DNA of 64,000 nucleotides from Rhynochetos jubatus (taxonomy: Eukaryota; Chordata; Aves; Eurypygiformes; Rhynochetidae): assembly GCA_027574665.1 (NCBI GenBank), contig CM050651.1, positions 7,813,501 through 7,877,500 on the forward strand. The letters run 5' to 3'. Below, in pieces: positions 27,801-41,085 of the stretch. Positions within the stretch are counted from its first letter, which is position 1. Every line of letters starts with the position of its first letter. A program made the position numbers and the translations under genes. The notes beneath the pieces are model-generated. The model was not told where the DNA came from, did not search any database, and saw nothing but the letters and a program-made list of their open reading frames with translations.

Positions 27801-30800
27801 GCAAGCTGTGAGGAAGGAGTGGTAGAGAGGTAGAGGAAAGGCTTGCAGCTGGGTGATGTGGTATCAAACCAGAACCCAATGGGTGTTTTGCCCCGCTTTT
27901 CTGAAGGCTGACAGGCCATACAGAAATTGTGTTGAAGCTATTGTAGATGATTAAATTGGGGCAGCTAATTTATGCAGTCTCAGAGGTGGCCTGAGTATAA
28001 TTTAGTACCGGGAATTTGAAAGCCATTCCTCTCAAGTTTCCGTTCCCATCCCTGCCACCAGCTCAGACTGTTATCAAGTCTGTTAGTGAATTTGGGATGA
28101 GGTTTTAGCTTGACTATCTCCCTCCCTCCTGAAAAATGCAACCAAGTATTCTGTGGCCTGGTGTGATGCCAACATATGCCACATGGGTGAAAAAACTAAG
28201 CGAGCAGGAGAGCAGAAAGTCACAAAACAGAGGGGGAAAAAGAGAAAGAAAGGGGCCATATGAACAAACACTGCAGTTTGCTAGTTCCTAGTCAGACAAA
28301 AATAGCTTCAGCAAGTACTGTTTTGGATGGTTCATTACTGTTTTCTCTCACCAGCATTTAATGAAATGAGGCTAGTGGAGTTTTACTGGTCAGACTGTCA
28401 ATATATACAATGATAACACAATAATAAACATACAGAGTCATGACTCCAGAGCCAGGCTGTTGAAAGAGCAAAGCTTTGCAAACACAATGTTTTACTGAGG
28501 GCAGTCCCATTCCCTCCACAATCCTAGCAAGCTTGTTTATTTTTTCAGGGTCTTCTTATCGTTGAGTATTAAAAACAACCCTTCCTCTCCAAAAAAAGAA
28601 CCACCCAGCAACACAAAGAAGAGTGCTTTTGTAAAGACAATGTGCAGATAGAAGAAGAATATTGCTATTTTTTGCTATTGTAAGGTCAAATGTTTGCTCC
28701 CAGTTAATCCATAATAAGTCTATCTTTATTTCAAGGAGCTCATTCACAATCTAAGCGCCAGCAGACTCTTCCAACAGCAATTACAGAAATAAGCTGCTTT
28801 GACAACTCTGCTATGCTTGCCGTTATTATGAAAGCAAACGACAAGTAATGAAGTCTTGATAACTCCGGCTTTTTGAATCAGTAGATGCTGACTTAGCTTT
28901 CTGATTTTATATAAAAAGTTTATGCAAGGAACTATATAACTGGTAAGACGGAGAAGGGCCCTGCTTCATGTAATATTATATAAGGGCAAAGCACAGGACT
29001 AACATGGGGCTGCTTTGACAGCCTAAAAGACAGCAACCACTCACTCCTTTAGCCATGCACTCTGATATACCATCTGAGTAAACTGGAGACCTGAGAATTG
29101 CTTTAACACGTGTGAAACTGATGGGCTGTAATCAGTGTTTTGAGAGCAGGTAGATCCCGGGCTTTCTGGAGAGCTCAGCTCCATCGCAGCTGCTCCCACC
29201 AGGCTGCAGTGGAAGAGGCCAGCATGGGCACTCTTTCTTTCTGCAGGGCAGGGTGTCCAATCGAAACCTGCTTTTGTGATGGTCCCTTTCTAGCTGTTTA
29301 AAGAACAATCCCTCCAAGCAAGGCAGAGGTTTCATTAGCTGAATACAGCAGCTCTCCCAGGTAAAACCATCAAAAACGTGGACAATAGGGAACAGTGTGT
29401 GATTTATGGCATTGAAGCTGGACACCAGAGAAGCATAGAATTGTACTCCGTGGCATGAAACACTGAATGGATGTTATTATGACCAGTATTATTCTCCAAA
29501 CACATAGGAAATTTCTTCCCAAAGCCTCGGGTACCTAGGCACAAATGGGCAAAGCAACACTCATGCTATCAGTCCTTTAAACATCACAAAGCTATCACAA
29601 AATTCTCATACCCCCATGTACCTCCAGCCCCTGTTAGCATCAATGAAGGCAAATAAATCTGCCTTTAATTAGCAAGGGGGGAAACGGAAACCTTTTCTCA
29701 AGTTATGCTGAGCATTGTGAGGGTTAAATTTCTGTTTGGGTGTGCCTCCAGCAGCACTTTGCTAGGTGCTACATTCTCCCTGGAGTTTTTCCTAGATTTA
29801 CAGCTTCTAGCTATAATTGATCAGCCATACACAGGTAACATAAACTGCTAAAAGAAATGCAGTATAAACAAGTGGAACAAGTCATCCAATGCCACGGAAG
29901 ATCAAACAACAAAATGTAGATCAATTACCCCAGTTCTTTGCAGACTGTGGAACTAGGAAATGGGCCTAAATGCTGCCCACATATCACTGCTTATATCCAG
30001 GATTTGGAGCAGAGTTTGGAGGATAATCCTTTATTCGAGGAGGAACCAGAAGGGTGTCTCAATAGGGCCCTATAGCCACATTCTTTTAGGTGAGACTTGC
30101 TCTGGCAGAGGATTGTACACCCTCCTGATAGATTACCGAGTTGAGGTTCAGATGAGGAAGATTTGGTAGTTTTGAAGCGTCAGTAACTAACGATTCTCTT
30201 TGCTTTGGGAATGGAGATTTCAGCGAGAATGTAGCACGTTTTAAGTGGGGAAAGCAGGGGAGGAGAGGATAAACCACAGCTGGTGTCCTTAGGGAAAAAA
30301 ACAGAGTGGCAAGTTTGCAGTGGCGAGCTCCTTAAGACCGTCTTTCATGCGGTTCTGCATCAGACAAATTCATTTACTCAGCTATTTCAGCATTTTTGGT
30401 TAGTGGGTGACCAGAGCATTATGGTGTAAAACATAGCTTATGTGTATTTTCCCTTTGTTCTTGATTCTTGACCCCAAATCCCACTGGCCCAGGGAAAAGC
30501 TAGCTCATTAGGTATATTAATAAAGGATATTGCAGTATTTTCATGCACAACTTGAAGAAAGAAGAATTTTGGTGGTTTGAGCTGCATCCTACCACTTAAC
30601 GCAGTATCACTTCTTGTGTGTTTCCATTTTAGCTTATGAATCTCTGTGGATGCTCTTATCCTGAGAAGGGCCTTTCAGTACCTAAATTCAGGTATAAAAC
30701 ACTGCCCTGTGCACACATCTCTGATTTCTGTGCCCAGGAGTCTGGGGGTGTGACGTGGGTCAGAGCTGCAGCACGCTGCGAAGAGCTGCATGCTGCCCGA

Positions 30801-33800
30801 CCCCCAGATACTGCACCGCATCCTGGAGAGAGAGAGGTACAGCTGAGGCTGAAGACAGACACTGGTTTGTGGAATAATCAGAATTTCATTAAAGTAAAAA
30901 GCAATGGCATCTGATTGTTTTAAAACCAAAATAAATGTTCTCCTCTGTCCATTTTGCACACGCACATTTTCTTATGCACACAAACCTGGAGCTCTTTTTG
31001 TAACAGCTGCTGGAGAAATAGCACCAAAAAGCAGCACACAAAGTTCTTCAGCCCATTTTGTAAGACTGAAGGTCCAAAAGAGACATTTGCTAAACATGGT
31101 GTGTCTTTCAGCACAGACCTGGTGGAAACATTAAAACTAGGATCAGCGACTACCACGAACACACGTTCCTTAAAGCACTCGGAGAGAAGCAGTTTGCTTG
31201 CTGTCAGTCATTGCCAGGAAAGGAGGCCAACCCTGGAGGCCCTTCTGAAGTGACACAGTTTAATGTTGTGTGCTTAGATTTCAGGATAGTACATATCTCA
31301 TAGCTGCGTGCAGGGAGTAAATAACAGATACTGAAATACTTAATGCCTCTGAAACACTGCTGAGAAATTAATTGCCTGTTTATAGCATTTTAAAGACAAA
31401 GCTGTCCAAAGTATGGGTCATCAGCTAGCAAATCCAGTGCTGCTGAGAAACCGCTATTAGAGCCCACAAGCTTTCTGACATTTACCTGGAAGGCTCCTGC
31501 TTTATTGTAGGACCGAATGAGCCTGTGAAAGCAGTGCCCTCAGCCCACCGCCAAGGCAGGAGGGGAAGGAGCCTGCAGCAGTTCTTAGCCCGAGAGCCAA
31601 ACCAACAGCTGGAAACATTCAGAGCAAGCACATCGTGTTGAGATCTTGTACCGAACAACATCCCCATGGATTCTGTGTTTGTGCACCTCTGTGACCATCA
31701 GGTAGTTTTACTGCCTTACCGTGGAGCAGCCTTACCTTTATTTTTCTTCTTGTTCCACTCTGGTCACTCAGGTTACATCCAGCAGCAACATCCCTGCTCT
31801 GCCGTGGCTCTTGCACTACTAAAACCTTCCTCTTTTCACCAAGCTGGTGCCCCTTACGCTCTGCCTTGAGACTGGATATGGCTCTGGGCACTGACTGTCA
31901 CGAGGAGCACTGCTGGTTCCAATCTGCAAGCTGCACTGAACTCCCACGGCTGTGCAAAAAGCCAGGTTTGGTTCTCTTCTGCTTGATTAACTTATGGGAA
32001 GCCAGCTGGGAAACATAGAGGGGGTCATGTAAATCGGCTCCAAGCGGGCTGTGAACATAAAAAGCCCTGCGTTGGCTCTGAAGTATCATAGAGGCTCTAT
32101 GTAACTGGCGGTTGGACTCAAATTGTCAAGTACAATCAAAACCCTGAATACCTCATGGAAGTTTAAAGATCTAAACATTTGGCATCAACATCATTTGGAG
32201 ATGAACAGACTTTATACAAGCACCAGAACATCCTCAAACTATAGTATGGTCTCACCAGACCCTCACAACTTACCCCACTATCAGCTTTGCTTGTGCTTAT
32301 CTTTATATTTTCCTTTCATTCTGTGGTGAGCAAGTAGGTATGAAGTGCTAGTTTACATCCTCAGCAGAAGAGATGCCAGGGAGCAGCAAGGTGATCCCTA
32401 AGCCCCAGAAGCACCCAGTCGTACTCAGAAGGGCCATTCCCTAGCTATAAATGTCAGAAATCAAGAATAAAGAGGAAGGAATGCATCCTACCACAGCTGC
32501 TCCCAGTGCAGCAATCTTTGGTGACGTATAGAGTAGAAAATGTGTCAAAGCGGTTTAGCAGGGAAGAAAAAAACATGATGAAGAGAAGGGTGGCCGAGTG
32601 ACAAGAGAGTCATGAAACAAACATCCAACCACAAATAATTTGATGGTTTTATTTGTTCATATTATACTGCTGACATGGCATGTTTTCCCCTGCTGACTGC
32701 GCTTGGCGTATCAGCGCTGAAGTCTGGCAAACTTAGAGACTGCTTTCCCTGTAATAGAAGTAACCACTTAATCACATAATCAATAGGTAACTTCTCACGT
32801 GCTGCCCATGTCGATGTGAGATCAGCATGATCAAGAGAAACGGACCCCTAAATCTGAGGTCACTTAGGTATGGTTCTCTGCAGCAAAAGAGCAGTCCAGT
32901 CTCTTTGGTGCAGCTGCAGCGGTGGCAATACAGAGCTGCGTGCCTTTTGCACCCTCTCAACCCAGTGCTGGCCGTAAAAACCAAGAAGCTGTTGCCTTTA
33001 ATGATCCCATAGCTGGGAAATTGGCTGAGATCCTTTCGCTGGCAGTGGTATCTGCATACCCTTGTTAAAATAGTTGTTTGGGTAACCTACATCTCCTGAC
33101 AACAGGGTTGTATGGCCTGAATCCCCGGATGTACTGATCATAACAAGATTAAGTCAAAAGATTAAACAAAAAACAGATCTGTCTGATGGTTGACTGTTTT
33201 GGCAACAAATTGGGTCTAGAAGAAAGAAGGGCAAAAGAAAAGGCTCATGCTGGAAGCTGAATCCTCGTGCCTTTCAAAGGTGGGCAACAATTTCCCTCCT
33301 CCATGTGTTTTTTGTCTGGTGTGGAAAGTCACCTGGAAGTTGGGTGTGACCCTCCCAATCATTTTTTAAGCCTCAATAAGTAGGGGAAAGAACCCACTAG
33401 AATGAGAAGAAAGAAAAGTACAATAGAGCAATTAAGACAGCTGTGGAAAAGAAACCTTAAAAGATATTTTTTTTTTTTCCCCCACAGAACTCTTAGAGTT
33501 TACAAAAGTGTAAAGTAACCCTTGAAAACATTAGGTTGCCTGCTGCTTTTTGTTTAGGAACCTCCATCGAGCCATCACAAGGAAGATACACAGCCTCTTG
33601 GACATTTCCCTAACAGCTCTCATTTTAGGTAATGTAAATAACATTTTTTACATTAACATCTTATTTATGTAGAATCTTCTGTCTCAGCAGATGTCCTACA
33701 GCTGTAGGTGTATAAAATACAGAGCAGGGCTGGAGGAGGGGGAGGCAGGATTAATCTTTTCCTTATACTTACACAACTAAGGCGGCAATTCAGTGGAACT

Positions 33801-34329
33801 ATGGAAGTGTTATCAGACACCACATACCACATGAACTGGGCATTGGACCCAGAGCTGATGTTTTGTTTGCTTAAGACACCATTTGCCTCATGCCTTGATG
33901 TCTTGCATATTATATTTTTAAGTCAAAGATGTAGGCAAAGTCTCATTAATTACTATTAGAGAAGCAAAATCTTTTATAGGTAGCAAAAGAAGTTCTTGGG
34001 TGGCAGCCTCATTCGCTTCAAATCTGTTATTTTATCCCCTCAGGGATACTATCATGCCATGGTAGTCAACAGCACAGCAGCATGGGACCAAACCAAGTTC
34101 TTCACTCGTAACCCCTTGCCACTCAGTGAAGAATGATACCATTTATGGACCACTAATGTTCGTAAGTCAGATGCCTTTTTAGGGAGCTGGTGCACCTTAT
34201 CCGAACCAGCAATTACCACAGGTATCAGTACAACGGTTTGAAATGCAGATTTCCCCTGGCATGCTGTTTCTCTGCTTACTTGCGAGCCCACCAGATTAAG
34301 CCTTTCCTGACTCACTCCTTTAGAAGTAC
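24830..34329. other. Intergenic DNA, no gene seen
   Basis: This is AT-rich with scattered GC-richer patches (about 27400-27560 and 30640-31900) where short frames overlap on both strands. No recognisable protein, RNA gene or mobile element was found. Two stretches, about 26820-26990 and 28740-28920, have the mixed, low-simple-sequence look and the ATTA-type motifs often seen in conserved non-coding elements, but that is an impression only. Confidence 0.65.
26241..26265. repeat. 11-bp inverted repeat with 3-base loop
   Basis: TAATGACTCCA and its reverse complement TGGAGTCATTA are separated by CTA. This is a small perfect hairpin in intergenic DNA with no known role. Confidence 0.8.
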
Positions 34330-34480
34330 AACCGAGCCCTTACTGCATTAACTCTGAAGTACGGCAGCCTAGAACCACCGAGATCTGCACATGCCGTCGG
34401 GGTCTGTAAGGGCACGGGTAGCGGTTAACACAGCGACGCTCGAATAACCCAGCCAAAGGTGAACAGACCCATGGGGATAA
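34330..34480. other. CpG-enriched patch in the desert
   Basis: Roughly a dozen CpG dinucleotides fall within 150 bp in a background that is otherwise CpG-poor. The patch ends next to a TTAATTAGCA homeodomain-like site. It may be a regulatory element that is kept unmethylated. No gene is seen here. Confidence 0.35.
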
Positions 34481-37400
34481 CGGCGCTGGTTAATTAGCAG
34501 GGAAGTGCCTGCTGTGTGTCAACAGAGCCATGATAATCGCTAACATGGGAAATTCACACACTGGAGTCAATGCTTTGTGCAGCACCCGGTATCTCAGGGC
34601 GCTCGTAGGAAGCCAACCTGTATACACCCAGAGAGGAACATTTAATTCGGCTAATGCCCCTCACCCAGGCTGGCCAATTCAGAACTCCACACACACATTG
34701 TCAAGAGGATGGAAATTTACTCACAGATGTTTGGGAACCTGTGCTCTTCTTAACTAGCCACGAGGAGTCAGCGCTTCAGCTGCTTTAAATCAGCAAAGTG
34801 CCTTCGTTTACAGCGAAGAGGGGCCAGTTTTGCACCAGGACTATGAACCTTTCAGAGCGAAAACCAGCCTGAGTCAGTTAAACCCAGGAATCTGCACTAT
34901 TTTTTCTTATTAAAACACTTATTGAGGGCAGATTTCAGCTTCATAACATGTTGCTTGTTTTGCATGAACTCTACAGTTTTCCTTATTACCTTTGTTTTTC
35001 AGGCACTATGGACTCTGCAGCTTTGTTTTTCACAGAGTGACAGTGTCTTCTGCCAAAGGGCAGAGAAATGCTGCTGAGACAAATTGGAAAACGTTCTCCT
35101 TGTTTTTATACCACAGCTTTTCTTGACACTGACATTTGCCAGATTAAAACCCGTCAGTTCTCTAGAAAAGTCATAAAATTCATTTGTAAGTGTAACACCC
35201 CTACTCCTCCCCCGCTCCCCCGACTTCTAAACTAGCTACAGCGAAGTCCTATTAAAAATCCAGGACATAGTGTACTGCCCAAACAGAACAGTTAGATATG
35301 TACATGTCTAGCTATTTCATGGATGGAAAAAGAAAAATTGACACAATTACAGACTTGTCATACTCCACTTCTTTCTTCAGAGTATTGAATGTCACTTAAA
35401 ACAAAACAAACAGCCAAGTTCATTTCCCGTGACAAACATCCAGGGACATCTTAAAGTCAAAACAGAAGCAACCAAAATCAGAAGGCAAAGGAAACGTTGA
35501 CAAAACTTCAGACCCTTGTCAGATGCAGTTATTCACTAAGTGTATTCAAACCGATGAAAAAGAAGGTCCCCCTTCACTGCAAACTGCTGAGCAGTATCGA
35601 AAGGTTTCACATGCATTGCTATCTGCAGTGTTTGCTTCATAAAAAACTGCCGTAGGTTTATAATGCCAAGAACAGGTGAACGAAACTAATATTGAGAAAA
35701 CCAAATGGGGTACAGAACAGCAAATAACAGAATCTCTGCTAATGCTAGAAAAAGAAGTCAGCATGCATATAATTTAATATAATCTCCATCACAATAATCT
35801 ACCCCTCACTGCAATTAAAAACTTCAATTACAAAAATCAGTTACGTTGAAGTAATGAGAGTATTTTTCACCTCTTTCATGTGACTCAAACTGCCAAATAC
35901 TTTGGAAAAGAACAGATCAAACCCATAAACATAACAGGATTAGAAAAGCCCCAAATGACACCCATAGTGCATGATTTGCCCTAGCTGAAAAGTGATTTCC
36001 TAATAGCTTGTATTGTAGCTAAGGCTACGAGTCTTGAGCATTACTGGCAGTTACCAGGAATTATATACTTCAGGAGAAGCAGGGAACAATTGTCATCCCC
36101 TCGGACCTATTTTTTCTGTCAGGATCTGTTTTCTACTTGCTGTGCTTTGAGTGATTGGGTGGTGCTGTTAGTGCAGCCAGTGCACTGTAGATTCTGTGGG
36201 TAATTTTAATAGAAGTATATTAGACATGGATAAAATAATCTGGTTATTTGGCTTTCCTGGGGCATTTCTGGGAAGCCAGAGTTGTATGCAACTTGATAAT
36301 ACAATTGCTGAAATGTTGGGGTGCTCCTACAAATTAGAAGCATTAATTTTTGGCTTTTAAAGGATTGCATTCTAACATGCTGTTACCTTTAAGTGCTTTC
36401 AGCTTTGATTAATTCTCAAACAAAATCTAGTTTCCAATCCACGTCGCCTATACACATTCTGATTCAAAACCAGAACAGCAGTCAGACGAAACCAGGCCAT
36501 GGTCTCTCTGAGCTGGTACTCGTTAGTGTAGCAGTGCCTAGGCTGTCAGGGCACTCCTCTGCTTGCATGATGGGCCAGACAGGTCAGGACCTAGCCAGCA
36601 GGCAGGGTGACTCCTTTCCAGACCCCACACTGGAAAATGAGTATACAACTGGAGTAATAGTTATGTGTCCCGACATGGCCTTGGCTCTGGGAAGGGGGAC
36701 ATGTTCTGAGAACACAGCCCTGGCACAGAGGTACCTGACAGCCAAGAACCGTCTTTGGCTGCCTTCACAGCCTCCTTTACTTGCTTCAGAAGACATTCAA
36801 GCTGAGTTTCCTAAAGAAAATCAATACTTGCTGTTGATTGGCATTGATTCTGCAGCCATCCTCCGAAAACATGGCTCTTTCCTACCCTCCCCACGTTCTT
36901 TGCTCACCTGTTCAGTCAAAAACCTTTTGAAGGAGAACATGGACAACAAGAAAGGTGGCAGGAACACTGAGGAGAGGACAAGCTTTTGCCTATCCTTTTT
37001 CTTGGTGAAAATAATGGGTTCGGGCTGAAATGACAATCAACGTCCCCTTGCAAACGCATTTTCACCCTTGTAAATACTTATTGAGGCAGAAATTCACATG
37101 CAGTTACAAATGCTGTCCTGGCAATATCACAAGCAATGGTTGCATTTGGGTCCTGAGCCGGCTCATTTGTCCTGAGCATGAGGGTGGGTTTTCTGTATCA
37201 GAGCTCACTGCTCTTGCTCAAAGCTAGCATCCTGCCTCTGGCACTACAGTCTAGTAACTTTCTTCCTAATAACGTGTCTTGTCAGTTATAACCCCCTTCT
37301 ACAAAGTGGGGATCTGTCCTCAGGCTTAGCTCCACAGCATTACGAAAATCATATTCTCTGCCACGTGGTGTTATGCAGTTTTACAAATTCCAGCCTGTTT

Positions 37401-39059
37401 TGATGGCTACAATGAATTCTACAGGTGTAAAAAAATTGTTAAAAAATGTTCCTTTTGCTTTTTAATAAGCTTACCATCAGTTGTTTTAAGAGCAGACAAC
37501 AATTCCAGTTCTCAGCTTTCTGCAAACTACGAGGAATTCTTACAAAACGATGCTGTCACGTAGTGTCTTTGCCAAGGTTTAACAAACTGTTTTAATAAAG
37601 ACTTGTATTATTAAGAGGGAGTTGTATTTTAAAGAAAAATTACAATGCATATTTGGAAATACTCTAGATCATTACACAAAAGTATGCTTTTTGAACGACT
37701 CAACAATATCCATTTCTCACCCAGTATATGTTCTTTTATATTAAGGTTTATTTCTTATTCCCTGACTTGCTGTTTTACTAATTGCACAAGATATGCAAGA
37801 ACAAACACTAATTACTAAATGAGACTTTGACTTTTAAAAGACTATGGGGAAATAAACCAACAAATGGGAAGACAGGGACCTGTTTATTTTCCCTACTCCT
37901 TGTATTTTAAGAGAAAGCATGGGGTTATATGAAATAGTGGCTTGGGTTTTTATTACTGGGGGGAGAGAGGTTGCTAATCTGTTTTCCAATCATGGAGTCA
38001 TGACAAGGAATTTGCAAGGCATTAATTGCCATATGGAAAGCACGTTCACGAATGTCTACATACGTCGGTTGCTATGTGTATGCATCAACTTATGTATCTG
38101 TGCATAAAACCATCCTCCTTTGTAAAGGTCTCCTGTGAAGGACTCCTCTGTTGACTTTTCTTCAGGCTACACAACAGTTGCCAGTCACACACACCTGAAC
38201 TGTTCCCTTGTGGATGCTGACCGTGGCAATGAGGGTGTTCAATGAGGTGGAGGCCCTTGGGAAAAATGTATAAAATTTTCATTCCGTCACAGCCTTCTGC
38301 ATTCTGCTGCCGCTCCCTCGATCTCTTCTTTCAGTCCTGGCTTTTCAGTCTGGCACATCTTTTCACACTGAAGTTTCTGCTCTTCAGTGGCTATTGCTAT
38401 ATGATTTCCACCCCAGGCTATCTCACTTTCTTCGTTTGGCGATGTTAACACAGTAGTTGACACAACGTGTGAGTTAGTTACCTGAAATATCACACATAGC
38501 CCTTGGGGCTCAGGCAGAAGTCTAGAAAGAATGTAGTGATTTCAGCTTGTAATCTGTATGTTGTTGGTTTGTCCTGACTGAAACAATTTTTGGATGTGGG
38601 GCTTTCATCTTTGTTTTCTTCTGGCACTGATGACTCCCTGAAAATGCTCCCTCTAAAAGGATTTAAATTAAATGCATTTACTTTAGCATTCCTGTTTACC
38701 AGTGGTTAGGAGGAGCCATTTCTACTCATTCTCCATCCATTGCTATTTGTGGTTTCCAGTTGTAAGGGAGGGGGGAAAGCAACACCTTGTTGGATCTTCA
38801 TCTTGTCCCACGCTAAGAGCAGAGAAGGAAGATTGTGTAAGACACGGGGTGATGTAGAGTTGCAAGCAGCCAGGTTACGATCCATAACAACCACAAAGAA
38901 CAGCAGAGCATGCTGCCGTTTGACTGGCGTAAGGCACCATGCAGGGTCTTCCCATAACCGGCCCTTCGCGAGATCTCAGCTGAAAAAGTGCTTGAGGAGC
39001 TCGAGCCAAGTTGGTGGAAACTTCTGAAAATTGCATCCATCCCCCAAAACGAAATACTT
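34481..39059. other. Intergenic DNA, no gene seen
   Basis: The longest frame (36393-37028 plus, 211 codons) has no recognisable domain and no supporting signals. The rest is AT-rich. Confidence 0.65.
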
Positions 39060-39440
39060 CCTTGGAACCACAGATCGAGGGCCTTTTATTCCCCACCCGT
39101 AAACGGCACATTAGAGGAACACATTGTAGTCATTCCTGTGGAATTGCTTCGGAGCGGTCCCTGGAAACCAGCCCTTCGCTTTGGTCTGAGGCAGCAGATA
39201 GCATTACGTTTGAACCTGCCCCCAGCTAAGGCTCCCGAAAAAGTCAAAGTACGCTGTGGGAGCTTCTGGCCTTGGACGCTGCCGGGAGCGGATCCCAGCT
39301 GAGGCCTGCAAGGTGTCCTGGTCTGACAGAAGCCGCACACAAGATGGCCCCTACGCAGTCTCTGCTGAGGGCGTCTCTTCGTTACCTGGTTAACCATCAC
39401 GTAGTTTCCATCATTAGGGGTCGACATGCTTGTCAGTATT
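39060..39440. other. CpG-enriched patch with a YY1-like site
   Basis: About 19 CpG dinucleotides fall within 380 bp, well above the surrounding DNA. The patch includes ACAAGATGGCCCC, which resembles the YY1 core (AAGATGGC) found at many vertebrate promoters. Overlapping open frames occur on both strands (up to 126 codons), as expected in GC-rich DNA, and none is recognisable. It is a candidate enhancer or non-coding RNA promoter. Confidence 0.35.
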
Positions 39441-40694
39441 CTATTCCCAATGGAGAAGGCAATCAACTGAAACGCCCTGCGGTTTTGTTTTAGCAGGTTG
39501 CCTAACCTTCTGGCACTGCTTTTGTAGACTCTTCCCCTTACATTTAGAAGCTGTTGAGAAATGCACCCGCTACTATTACAATCTGATTTTTTATTTATTT
39601 TTTGTACATGCTCCTAAATGAAATACACGTGGCCATAAAACTGAAGAGTGATTCTGTTGAGAATTTGCTTTGTAAGGGCAAATAAAGGTAGTTTTAAGCA
39701 CAAAATCCAACTTAGAAACACTCTGTCTGCCACTGATTATCTCAGTACAGATGGACAATGAAACCTGGAAGTCACTGGAAAAAAGAAAAGGCTGTAAATG
39801 ACTAAGCATCCAACTGGATTTGTTTGCTCGAAAAAGCTCTTGTAAGGCTTGGCTGGATGAAAGTGAGGTTCATACAAAATGTAGGAAAGGCCAATTGAGT
39901 GCAAATACCCATATTCTCAAAAAAGACAGGCTGTGATGCTCACTGACAACCTGAAGACATGCTGTCAGTCATTCTCATTAAATGCTATTTATAGAAAACC
40001 AAAGTGAGCAATAGCACTGATTTCACAGAGCAGAGGGATGATTGCTGAATGAATACATAGACGGAAAAGGATAAAAGGGGAAACAGTAAAACGCTAGCAT
40101 GAGAAAGCAGAGATCAACCTTGTCACTTTCTTATTCCCTCAGTCCTATTACCAAAAAAAACAACCTTTTTTTTTTTTTATTCATCTTTTTCTCCTCATTC
40201 TCTTTCACAAATTTTAAAAGAAGATCCACAACAGAAAAAGCATTCATTAGGAGTCTCCTAAGGATTTCTGCTAAGAAAGTGCCTTCTACACGGCAACATT
40301 TTAAAATTAAACACTTATGCTGAAGGATATTCTTGTCATTTGAAACTTACACTTCAGAAACATAACCTACAATACAACAGACTGCTCTCCGAGTGGTCAA
40401 TAAAAACACACAATACATCACCTCCAGGGCAGTTCAGATTACCACCTGCAGGATTTGGCAGACAAAAATTAAATATGATCAATGTTACACAGAATAAATA
40501 AATTAAATACAGCAAATTGCTGTAGTGACGCCAGATTAATTTGCTGATATCACCTCAAGGCGCTCTTTGCACTCCTCATTTGTGACTCTGATCTTCAAAT
40601 GGATCGGTGCTAGAGGAGTGGTGTCCCACACCAGCACGTCTCACCCATTTCTTTCTATAACAGGAAGGGGAAATGGAGGATGCTGGACATACCT
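39441..40694. other. Intergenic DNA, no gene seen
   Basis: This is AT-rich with an A8 then T-rich homopolymer region near 40153-40180. I see nothing else. Confidence 0.75.
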
Positions 40695-41085
40695 GGAGCC
40701 ACAGGATTGTTCAGGTTGGGAGAGACCGCTGGAGGTCACGTGTTGCAACGCCCTGCTCAGAGCAAAGCCAGCTACGAAGTTAGATGAGGTTCAAAAGTAC
40801 ATTGTCCAAGCAAGTTTTGAATATTTCCAGGGACAGGGATGCCACGACACCGCTGGGCAATCTCTTCCAGCACCTGACCGCTCCCATTGCCAGAAGAGTT
40901 TCCATCATATCCAATAGGAATTTAATTTATGACCACTGGCGGCTCTAGTCCTTTTGCTGTGTGCCTCGGAGGAACGTCTGGCTCCATCTTCTATTTCTGA
41001 AGGCATCGGCGAGATCCCGCACTCCCTTCCCACCCCAAGCTGTCTTATTTCCAGACTGGAGTAACACAGCTCCAGCTGGATTTTG
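40695..41085 (-). mobile_element. CR1 LINE fragment, older copy
   Basis: The plus strand shows the antisense of CR1 with moderate divergence: CAGGATTGTTCAGGTTGG, GGAGGTCACGTG, CCCTGCTCAGAGCA, TTTTGAATATTTCCAGGGAC, GGGCAATCTCTTCCAGCACC, ATATCCAATAGGAATTTAAT, CTAGTCCTTTTGCTG and GTCTGGCTCCATCTTC. The block order matches CR1 from its 3' end inward. The element therefore lies on the minus strand. It belongs to a different and more decayed subfamily than the copy at 52745. The edges are approximate, and a chance 116-codon frame across it is not a gene. Confidence 0.88.

Noticed and set aside
30633..30691. Exon-like segment between a TTTCCATTTTAG acceptor and a GTATAAA donor
   Set aside because: The acceptor and donor are weak, the segment is short and I recognise no peptide. 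Such pairs occur often by chance.
36393..37028. A 211-codon plus-strand frame
   Set aside because: The composition is low in structure, no family is recognised and there are no supporting signals. One chance frame of this length in 64 kb is not surprising.
40567..40917. A 116-codon plus-strand frame
   Set aside because: It runs across the antisense strand of the CR1 copy and is a chance frame in a repeat.
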